From contig DXVA01000199.1 of the NCBI GenBank assembly GCA_019408975.1, positions 1-7,949 of the forward strand: 7,949 nt of DNA, read 5' to 3'. Within the stretch, counting starts at the first letter, position 1. Each line of letters starts with the position of its first letter. The notes under the pieces are model-generated. The model worked only from the letters and a program-made list of their open reading frames with translations, had not been told where the DNA came from and did no database searches. Position numbers and translations under genes: made by a program. Shown one piece after another: positions 1 through 5,759 of the stretch. This DNA is from Lentisphaeria bacterium. GTDB lineage: Bacteria; Verrucomicrobiota; Lentisphaeria; Victivallales; UBA1829.

Positions 1-55
1 CTGTTCTTACTTCGAGGGTGAAAATGAGAATTTTCACCCTGATAGAGCTCCTTAT
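1..55 (+). repeat. Direct repeat copy 1 (pseudopilin start region)
   Basis: This 55-bp stretch matches 226-280 at 52 of 55 positions, with mismatches at 26, 41 and 53. The two copies are 225 bp apart, exactly 75 codons, so they sit in the same reading frame. The match reaches the left edge of the window, so the repeat may be longer. It covers a GTG codon at 18 and the codons for VKMRIFTLIELL, after which similarity to the second copy stops abruptly. Confidence 0.93.
15..40 (+). repeat. Inverted repeat (hairpin) over first GTG start
   Basis: Arms at 15-25 (AGGGTGAAAAT) and 30-40 (ATTTTCACCCT) are perfectly complementary over 11 bp, with a 4-nt loop (GAGA). The putative GTG start at 18 lies inside the left arm. 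The same structure recurs at 239-266. Confidence 0.85.
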
Positions 56-56
56 G
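18..56 (+). pseudogene. Truncated pseudopilin N-terminus
   Basis: From the GTG at 18 the frame reads VKMRIFTLIELLM and then continues into MRKSCKIVF, which does not resemble a pseudopilin. The class III signal is therefore cut inside the hydrophobic helix, after about 12 residues. The frame stays open without a stop through to the intact pseudopilin start at 243 and on to 971. A 317-residue fused product is formally possible but unlikely to be real, because the signal segment would be internal. This looks like a leftover start from a duplication, recombination or insertion event. A programmed leader cannot be excluded. Confidence 0.55.
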
Positions 57-57
57 A

Positions 58-225
58 GGAAAAGTTGTAAAATTGTTTTTTCATTCCGGCAGCAGCAGGA
101 CAGGGCTGGACATCGCCATTCTCCTGATCTTACTTCTCCTTTCTTCACTCGATTGTTGAATTGTTCGATTGTTCGATTGTTCAAATGTTTCCCCGTTCCT
201 TCTTACTTCCCTGTTCCCTGTTCTT
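58..225. other. Leader segment between the two repeat copies
   Basis: The segment separates the two copies of the pseudopilin start. Its right half (about 121-225) is strongly pyrimidine-rich on the plus strand and is built from short repeats, including the octamer array and several CTGTTC or CCTGTTC units (210-231). I see no convincing promoter, RNA gene or independent coding region. The frame from 18 is open through it, but the implied peptide is low-complexity (runs like LLNCSIVRLFKCFPVP) and probably reflects the DNA repeats, not selected protein. Confidence 0.5.
150..189 (+). repeat. Tandem 8-bp repeats, consensus CGATTGTT
   Basis: Five consecutive octamers lie end to end: CGATTGTT (150-157), GAATTGTT (158-165), CGATTGTT (166-173), CGATTGTT (174-181) and CAAATGTT (182-189). 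Three are identical and the two variants differ at two or three positions. They sit in a pyrimidine-rich leader in which TCTTACTTC also recurs four times (5-13, 128-136, 201-209, 230-238). Function is unknown. Confidence 0.85.
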
Positions 226-280
226 CTGTTCTTACTTCGAGGGTGAAAATAAGAATTTTCACCCTCATAGAGCTCCTCAT
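226..280 (+). repeat. Direct repeat copy 2 (pseudopilin start region)
   Basis: This is the partner of the repeat at 1-55. It contains the GTG at 243 that I take as the start of the intact pseudopilin, and similarity to copy 1 ends within the ELL codons. Upstream of the start both copies share CTGTTCTTACTTCGAGG. Confidence 0.93.
239..266 (+). promoter_or_regulatory. Perfect 12-bp hairpin over the pseudopilin start codon
   Basis: Arms GAGGGTGAAAAT (239-250) and ATTTTCACCCTC (255-266) pair perfectly, with the loop AAGA (251-254). The GTG start at 243 and the GAGG just before it lie in the left arm. The right arm encodes the residues at the prepilin cleavage site (IFTL). In mRNA the structure would hide the start codon, so it could limit translation. 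As DNA it could be a recombination or cruciform site. The structure is directly visible; its role is inferred. Confidence 0.75.
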
Positions 281-971
281 CGTAATTTCGATCATCGCGA
301 TTTTAGCCTCAATGCTCCTGCCCGCCCTGAACAAGGCGCGGGAAAAGGCAAAGGCTGTCACCTGCACCAGTAAACTGAAGCAGCTTGGTTTCGGAATCAA
401 CAGCTACACCGTTGATTACAATGATTATTTCCCCCCCGGAAAGATGGGGGGATATCATTGGGTCGTTCTGCTTTACCCTTATGTGCAGAACGACTACGGC
501 GATCACATCCGGGGATATCAGGTGTTCCCGCAAAAGTCCATCTGGCACTGTCCGTCAACCAAGAACCCGGAGCCAAATCTTGGAAGAATCAGCTATGGAT
601 ACAATACGATGCTGTTTGGGGGCGACGACTACCGACATGCCAATGCATGGCAGAATGAAGTCACACCGCCGATCAAGACCGCTCAAATCAAGCATCCCTC
701 AAAACAACTGATCGTGTGCGACACATGGGCAGGAACCGGCAGTATGGCAAATCGCAGCAGCGGTTATTATGCACTGGAGGACATGAGTTACTTTGCCCTG
801 CGCCATTCCAGAAGATGCAATCTTGCCTATTTCAGCGGCAATGTGAATCCGGAGGATATTTATAAAACATTATGGACTCATGCGGATTACTACCCTGTCA
901 ACTGCGATCTGAAAAACCGTGATCTGTTTTTCAACAATGGAATCACCATTCTTGATTTTTCACCTTACTGA
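243..971 (+). CDS. Type II secretion/type IV pseudopilin-like protein, H-X9-DG type
   Basis: This is a 242-residue exported protein of the prepilin-type family that is greatly expanded in Lentisphaerota. Residues 1-5 are a short basic leader (VKIRI). FTLIELLIV follows, with Glu at position 5 of the mature helix (residue 10), then a hydrophobic helix to about residue 27 and the usual LLPALNKAREKAK continuation. Residues 41-65 (CTSKLKQLG through DYNDYFPP) match the conserved segment after the helix. H188, nine residues, then S198-G199 matches the H-X9-DG tail motif with Asp replaced by Ser. The residue before the cleavage-site Phe is Ile, not the usual Gly, so peptidase processing may be atypical. 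I chose the GTG at 243 because it gives a short, normal leader; an in-frame extension to 18 would bury the signal. No clear Shine-Dalgarno is correctly spaced, and the start lies in a hairpin. It is first in an apparent operon with two secreted glycan-related proteins, which suggests a surface or periplasmic fibre or binding role. Confidence 0.87.
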   Translation: MKIRIFTLIELLIVISIIAILASMLLPALNKAREKAKAVTCTSKLKQLGFGINSYTVDYNDYFPPGKMGGYHWVVLLYPYVQNDYGDHIRGYQVFPQKSIWHCPSTKNPEPNLGRISYGYNTMLFGGDDYRHANAWQNEVTPPIKTAQIKHPSKQLIVCDTWAGTGSMANRSSGYYALEDMSYFALRHSRRCNLAYFSGNVNPEDIYKTLWTHADYYPVNCDLKNRDLFFNNGITILDFSPY

Positions 972-991
972 ATAAAAAAAAGGATAAAAAC

Positions 992-2017
992 ATGAAAAAA
1001 CAACTTGTTTTCGCCGCCTCAATCTTCATCGGTTTTCTGGCAGTCGCCGACACACTGACCATCGAACCCAAAATATTGGCAGAACAGGCTCCCGTCAAGA
1101 TCACTCTGACGCTTGATGCACCGGCAGATTCGGCATATCTTGAACTCAAATCCTATAAGCGCCCGTTTCACCTCAACGGCTCGGACAAAATCAATCTCAC
1201 TCCGTCTTCCGACAAAAAAACATTTACAGCGGAATTCAAGCCGGAAAGTTTCTACCACCCGGTCTATGCCGCAGGAAAAACCAACGGCGGCGGTGCTCTT
1301 GAAGCAACACCGGTCATCACCCGCGGCGGCAAAGCGGAGCGCCTGAAAACAACCGTTCCATGGAAACAGTTGAAAATGCTCTCCATCCCCATGAAAGCCA
1401 ATCAGGTACTCGGCAGTACCGGAAAATTCGGAAAAGCGCTCAGTTTCGACGGCAGAAATGCAATGGCGGCGGTTAATCAGGTTCCGTTCAATGCAGACAG
1501 GGGAACCATCGAAGCATGGGTATTCCTGCCGCTGATGCAGAAAAAAGAGAGCGCGATCATCTGGTTCATTCAAAGTGCGGACGGTTCTCCCTGGCGCTTT
1601 CACCAGCTCACGGTTCCCGCAAACTCACGCAAGGTGCAGTATCTGACTTATAACGGCGCTCCCGGAAATGCCGTCAGCCAGATCACATCCAAAGAGATCA
1701 CCAGCGAGGATTGGGTTCACATCGCCGTAACTTATGACCTTGCGGCAAAGAAAATGGAACTGTTCGTCAATGGGGAGAGCCAGGGAACGGCGCCTTACAC
1801 AATCCCGTGCGGCGGCAGGAAAGGCGATCTGAACATCGGGGCGAGAATTCATAATACAGGAGACACCTATCAATTCATCGGCGGATGCCAGATGCAGCTT
1901 GACGACCTGCGCATTTCCGATGCAGTCCGTCCGAAAACGGTTCCGGGAAAAGCCCTTGTAAAAGATGAAAACACTCTTCTTCTGCTCGGATTCGACGGCG
2001 CAGATCATATGAAATAA
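992..2017 (+). CDS. Secreted LamG-like jellyroll domain protein
   Basis: This 341-residue protein has a signal peptide: a MKKQ basic start, a hydrophobic stretch to about residue 17, and likely cleavage after AVA at residue 19. Residues 20-135 look beta-rich and match no family I recognise. Residues 143-313 form a LamG/concanavalin A-like domain with typical landmarks: KFGKALSFDG (145-154), GTIEAWV (171-177), WVHIAVTYD (241-249), ELFVNG (256-261) and LDDLRISD (303-310). Such domains usually bind carbohydrate. No catalytic glycosidase motif is visible, so binding or adhesion is the likelier role. The start is supported by AGGA at 981-984, seven bases before the ATG. It lies 20 bp after the pseudopilin gene and 12 bp before the DUF4838 gene, so co-transcription is likely. 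It may present or bind the glycan processed by its neighbour. Confidence 0.88.
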   Translation: MKKQLVFAASIFIGFLAVADTLTIEPKILAEQAPVKITLTLDAPADSAYLELKSYKRPFHLNGSDKINLTPSSDKKTFTAEFKPESFYHPVYAAGKTNGGGALEATPVITRGGKAERLKTTVPWKQLKMLSIPMKANQVLGSTGKFGKALSFDGRNAMAAVNQVPFNADRGTIEAWVFLPLMQKKESAIIWFIQSADGSPWRFHQLTVPANSRKVQYLTYNGAPGNAVSQITSKEITSEDWVHIAVTYDLAAKKMELFVNGESQGTAPYTIPCGGRKGDLNIGARIHNTGDTYQFIGGCQMQLDDLRISDAVRPKTVPGKALVKDENTLLLLGFDGADHMK

Positions 2018-2029
2018 AAGGAATAATTC

Positions 2030-4501
2030 ATGATGCTCCAACGGCATATCATATTCATTCTGCTGTTTTTTACGCTGCTGATCACGGTATCCGCCACGGA
2101 AAAAATTCCTCTTGTCCGTGACGGGAAACCGGTATCGGCAATCATTCTGCCAATGCGCGCAACCTCCACAGCGCAATTCAGCGCAATGGAATTGCGCCAC
2201 CACGTCAAAATGATTTCAGGCGCCGAACTCCCGATCATCAAAGAGGGAGAACCCTTCAACGGGTTCGGCATCTATGTGGGAGAAACGGACTTCGCAAGGA
2301 AAAACGGATTCCGGGGAGAGGATTTCCAGCTGGAGGAATCGCAGATCAAGTTCACTCCATCCGGCGTAATTCTGATCGGGCGCGACCTTCAGGCATTCGG
2401 AAAACCGGTCTATGGAACCTTTACGAACGTCCCTTACTTCTTCGGTTACCACAAAGGAACTTTGTATGCGGCGTACAATTTTCTGGAACGGTATCTCGGT
2501 ATCCGCTGGTATGCGCCGACCGACACAGGAACCGCGTTCATCCCGCGGAAAACCATTGAAGTCGAGCCGAAGGATCTCCGGCAGAAACCGGCGATGAGCG
2601 CATTCCGCCATGCCTATATGCCGAAACTCCTGATGGAGCGCGGCAGGGAATTTTCCAAGTATGACCGCGAAATGCTGAAACTGCGCTGGAGAGAATCACT
2701 CAACTACGGTTTCTGCAATCATAATGTTTACAGCATCTGGTACCGTTACTGGGGCAAGGCAAAAGACCCGGAAAAAGCAAAATATTTCATTGAAAAACGT
2801 CCGCAGTATTTTGCACGGGGCTACAACGGCAAAAGCGAACAGCACCTGATCGCGCTCAGGACCCAGTATCCGGACGACAACGATCTGCCGCCTCAGCTCT
2901 GCAACTCGAACAATGATGTAATCCGTTTTTTCGCGCAGGAGGCTGTCAGCAAATATGACGGAACCGGCGAAAGCGGGCTCGGACTGAATATATCTAAAAT
3001 GGCGGGGACGCCGTGGTTCTATCCGATTGAACCGGATGACAACAACGGATTCTGTCTCTGCCCCGAATGTCTTTCTCTTTTCAAGGACAAACGCATCCAC
3101 GGGAAACGCCCGACCAATTACATTCATTTCGACTGGATCAGCCGGATCGCCCGCGAAGCGGGGAAACTCAATCCTGCGGTCAATATTGTCACGCTGGCAT
3201 ACAACAACACACTGAAATATCCCATCGGGCTTGATATTGCTCCGAACGTCGGAGTCCAGATGTGCATCACCCCCTATGATTTCTGGGTCAATTACGACGG
3301 TTCCGCAAAAAAATATCAGGAATGGATCGACAACGGGGAAGCGAAAAAACGTCTGCTCACTGTCTGGACTTACATGTTTTCCGGCGCATGGTATGCAAAA
3401 TTCATCGATAAAAATGAATTTTTCTTCCCTATGTTCGCACCGGAACACACGGCAAAGGTCTTCAGGAAATTTGCTGCGGACGGCATTCAAGGCTGGTTCG
3501 GAGAGACCCCGGACGAAATCGGAATGCCTTTCTGGCACACTCAGCTGGAAACCTATATCGCCCACAAACTGGCGGACGATCCGACGCTGGACAGTACCCG
3601 GATGATCAATGAGTTCTTTACGCTCTACTATGGAGCCGCCGCCGTTCCCATGAGAGAGTTCTATCGTCTGATCGAGGATGCCGCATGGGAGAAATCCATC
3701 TACGGCAGCGGGACAAAAGCGATTACGGAGGAGTTCAACTGGGGCAGAATCGGCACAAAAGAACGGATGAAAAAACTTGCCGGATATATTGCGCAGGCAC
3801 AAAGCCTCGTCAGCTCGCCGGTGGAAAAACAGCGTCTGACATGGTTCATCAACGGAGTCTGGAAACCGATGCTTGCCGGACGCGCCAATTATGATAAGAA
3901 ACAGCAATTCCGTTCCCGCCCCGTCACGGCGGACAAAGTGCCCAGAGTCGCAAAAGCGGGCGGCGATCCCCAAAAAGTCCAATGGGCGGAACTCGCGCCT
4001 GCTGCTGCATTCAAAACGATCGCCGGCTTTCCCGGCGATCCGGCAAAACAGCTGAAATTCGCTCATGACAATGATTTCTTTTACCTGATGTTCACGGAAA
4101 CCGGAAACACTTCAAAATTAAAAAATGCCCTTGACATCTGGAGCGGCGATGAAATCGAATTTTTCCTTGCCGCGACACCGGAACGTCCTTATATTCAGTA
4201 TGCCCTGAATCCTTCGGGAAAGAGTGCAGTCCTCGGTTATTATTACAAGAATATGGTTGCATTTGAATCTCCGCTAAGAAATCAGAGTATCCTCAGGAGC
4301 ATCGTAAAGCCAGACAACTGGAGCATATACGTTGCGATTCCTCTGAATGAACTTCTGCCGGAAAAGAAAATCGGCGCGGGAGAGACCTTTTACTTTAATT
4401 TCTTCCGCACAATCCCCGGTATGGCACCGCTTGCATGGAGTCCGACTTATACGAACTCTTATCATGAAACGGCACGCATGGGCAGATTGAAACTGGAATA
4501 A
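2030..4501 (+). CDS. Secreted DUF4838 protein with CBM9-like C-terminal domain
   Basis: This is an 823-residue exported protein. Residues 1-22 form a signal peptide (hydrophobic FILLFFTLLITV, likely cleavage after VSA). Residues 45-75 (AQFSAMELRHHVKMISGAELPI) resemble the N-terminal beta domain found in alpha-glucuronidase-like (GH67-type) enzymes. The segment around 143-165 (TLYAAYNFLERYLGIRWYAP) and the body to about residue 620 match the DUF4838 family. They include the motif DDNNGFCLCPEC (336-347), with Cys342, Cys344 and Cys347, and acidic candidates in GETPDE (491-496). Residues about 650-823 look like a CBM9/DOMON-type carbohydrate-binding domain: GDEIEFFL (706-713), ALNPSG (725-730), W764 with YVAIPL, FNFFR (789-793) and WSP (803-805). 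A glycoside hydrolase-like role on a uronic-acid-rich or otherwise complex glycan is plausible, but the reaction is not known to me. Start: AAGGAA at 2018-2023, six bases before the ATG; an ATG one codon later (2033) is possible. It is the last gene of the operon, before a terminator. Confidence 0.88.
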   Translation: MMLQRHIIFILLFFTLLITVSATEKIPLVRDGKPVSAIILPMRATSTAQFSAMELRHHVKMISGAELPIIKEGEPFNGFGIYVGETDFARKNGFRGEDFQLEESQIKFTPSGVILIGRDLQAFGKPVYGTFTNVPYFFGYHKGTLYAAYNFLERYLGIRWYAPTDTGTAFIPRKTIEVEPKDLRQKPAMSAFRHAYMPKLLMERGREFSKYDREMLKLRWRESLNYGFCNHNVYSIWYRYWGKAKDPEKAKYFIEKRPQYFARGYNGKSEQHLIALRTQYPDDNDLPPQLCNSNNDVIRFFAQEAVSKYDGTGESGLGLNISKMAGTPWFYPIEPDDNNGFCLCPECLSLFKDKRIHGKRPTNYIHFDWISRIAREAGKLNPAVNIVTLAYNNTLKYPIGLDIAPNVGVQMCITPYDFWVNYDGSAKKYQEWIDNGEAKKRLLTVWTYMFSGAWYAKFIDKNEFFFPMFAPEHTAKVFRKFAADGIQGWFGETPDEIGMPFWHTQLETYIAHKLADDPTLDSTRMINEFFTLYYGAAAVPMREFYRLIEDAAWEKSIYGSGTKAITEEFNWGRIGTKERMKKLAGYIAQAQSLVSSPVEKQRLTWFINGVWKPMLAGRANYDKKQQFRSRPVTADKVPRVAKAGGDPQKVQWAELAPAAAFKTIAGFPGDPAKQLKFAHDNDFFYLMFTETGNTSKLKNALDIWSGDEIEFFLAATPERPYIQYALNPSGKSAVLGYYYKNMVAFESPLRNQSILRSIVKPDNWSIYVAIPLNELLPEKKIGAGETFYFNFFRTIPGMAPLAWSPTYTNSYHETARMGRLKLE

Positions 4502-4525
4502 CGTCCTCCATGCAATTCTTCCTGG

Positions 4526-4565
4526 CAGGAGCGCTGTTTCTGGTAAAAATGCGCTCCTGTTTTTT
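4526..4565 (+). terminator. Intrinsic terminator after the DUF4838 gene
   Basis: A perfect 9-bp stem, CAGGAGCGC (4526-4534) with GCGCTCCTG (4551-4559), encloses a 16-nt loop and is followed directly by six T residues (4560-4565). It lies 25 bp after the stop codon. It closes the three-gene operon and separates it from the regulator gene downstream. Confidence 0.9.
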
Positions 4566-4649
4566 AAGAAAATGAGCCGGACAGAATGGCAGTCCCGGTT
4601 TGCCGGGTTGCCGCACATGAGATTTTTCAAAAAAAAATCAGATCTCCTC

Positions 4650-4679
4650 TTGATATTTAAGTATACCGGAGTTTATACT
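4650..4679 (+). promoter_or_regulatory. Sigma-70-type promoter of the GntR operon
   Basis: TTGATA (4650-4655) and TATACT (4674-4679), separated by 18 bp, form a good -35/-10 pair. Transcription would begin near 4686, just ahead of the AAGGAG ribosome binding site (4692-4697), giving a very short leader for the GntR gene. Confidence 0.65.
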
Positions 4680-4680
4680 T
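4659..4680. promoter_or_regulatory. Putative operator: AAGTATA/TATACTT inverted repeat
   Basis: Seven-base arms AAGTATA (4659-4665) and TATACTT (4674-4680) are perfectly complementary across an 8-bp centre. The right arm coincides with the -10 element of the promoter above. A dimeric repressor bound here would block RNA polymerase, so autoregulation by the adjacent GntR protein is the simplest reading. Binding is inferred from position and symmetry only. Confidence 0.55.
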
Positions 4681-4703
4681 GATAAGTAGACAAGGAGAAG
4701 ATC

Positions 4704-5741
4704 ATGCGTCCGCCAGCAAAAAGAGACAAAATCGTAAATGAATTCAAAGCGAGGATTCTAAGCGGAGTCGCCGCTCCGGGAAGCCGTATGCCGACGGAGC
4801 AGGAACTTGCGCGCCGTCTCAATGTCGCCCGAGATACTCTCCGGGATGCACTCCGGATTCTTGAAGAAGAACAGCTGATCGAACGGATTCCCGGCAAAGG
4901 GACATTCATCCGCACGCAGGAAAAGGAACAGGGGAATGTCATCACCTTCCTGCTTCCGTGTGCAGACATCATCGCGGACAGAATCGGATACCGGACTTCG
5001 CTGATCACCAGGGAAATGCTCTGCGGCGCCATGATCGAAGGAAACAAGCAGAAGCTCCGCATCGAAACGATCGCCGTATCTCCCACAAACAGAAACGATG
5101 ACATCGACTGGCATTCACTCTCCCATCTGAATGAATCCGGCAAGGTTATCGTATTCACACTCTGGTATCAGCGCGGAGCAGGTGTCGCACTGGTCACGCT
5201 CGGCAATGAAAACCGGTGCTGCGGATGCCGCGAATTCACGGATCGCTGGATTCATCTGCATGACGACATTTCCGCCGTCATGCGGGAGGCGGATCATTTT
5301 CTGCGCACGGAATATGAATGCGGGAAAACCTGCATCATCGCCCAGAATTACACCGGAGAAGATCAGGGCAGTTTCGATCTGTCCCTGAACGCCCCCTGTC
5401 CCGAGATCATTTTCTTCACAAAGGAAGAACACGACCGGAAATACAGAGAAGAACTGAACGCCCTCTACCGCCGTCACCGGTTCGACGGGCTGTTTTTGCA
5501 GGTTCCATATCTGCACCGGTTCGACTATTCGCGCACACTGAACGAAAACCTCGGGCTGCCGGAAAAAGTCAGGCTCCTGACCTACAGTGAGACACCTTAC
5601 AGCACGCGCCTGCCGCAACGGGTGCCCGGCATCAACTTCAACTTCCGCGAACTTGGGGCGGAAGCGGTCCGCAGGTTGAAGAATTTTACAGGAAAACCGG
5701 TTGATTATGCAATCAAACCATTCATAGATTCATTTCAATAA
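4704..5741 (+). CDS. GntR-family regulator with LacI-type sensor domain
   Basis: This is a 345-residue DNA-binding regulator. Residues 8-70 are a GntR winged helix: SRMPTEQELARRLNVARDTL (27-46) carries the recognition helix, and RILEEEQLIERIPGKGTFI (51-69) carries the wing. Residues about 78-345 look like a LacI/periplasmic-binding-protein-type effector domain: NVITFLLP at its start, FDGLFLQVP (260-268), and near the end VPGINFNFRELGAEAVRRL (308-326), which resembles the end of LacI sensor domains. This architecture is that of AraR-like repressors, which sense sugars. An unusual RCCGC cluster lies at 171-175. Start: AAGGAG at 4692-4697, six bases before the ATG. It heads an operon with the creatininase-like gene 18 bp downstream, and a promoter with an inverted repeat precedes it. 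The ligand is unknown, but a sugar or sugar derivative released by the upstream secreted proteins is a reasonable guess. Confidence 0.9.
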   Translation: MRPPAKRDKIVNEFKARILSGVAAPGSRMPTEQELARRLNVARDTLRDALRILEEEQLIERIPGKGTFIRTQEKEQGNVITFLLPCADIIADRIGYRTSLITREMLCGAMIEGNKQKLRIETIAVSPTNRNDDIDWHSLSHLNESGKVIVFTLWYQRGAGVALVTLGNENRCCGCREFTDRWIHLHDDISAVMREADHFLRTEYECGKTCIIAQNYTGEDQGSFDLSLNAPCPEIIFFTKEEHDRKYREELNALYRRHRFDGLFLQVPYLHRFDYSRTLNENLGLPEKVRLLTYSETPYSTRLPQRVPGINFNFRELGAEAVRRLKNFTGKPVDYAIKPFIDSFQ

Positions 5742-5759
5742 CAAAAGGAGCAAGTCGAA

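Noticed and set aside
150..238. CRISPR-like array
   Set aside because: The repeats are 8-9 bp, tandem or irregularly spaced, without unique spacers of constant length and without cas genes.
18..971. A single 317-residue pseudopilin starting at 18
   Set aside because: It would place the intact prepilin signal about 75 residues inside the protein, after a low-complexity stretch encoded by DNA repeats. The start at 243 gives a normal short leader, so 18-242 is treated as leader with a truncated copy.
2696..4066. Long minus-strand open frame (456 codons) inside the DUF4838 gene
   Set aside because: It lies wholly within a well-supported gene on the other strand, has no recognisable domain and has a composition expected of an antisense shadow. 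Similar antisense frames in the LamG, GntR, creatininase and LacI genes were rejected for the same reason.
4594..4607. Small hairpin CCCGG-TTTG-CCGGG as a second terminator
   Set aside because: The stem is only 5 bp and no T-run follows. The terminator at 4526-4565 already explains the end of the operon.
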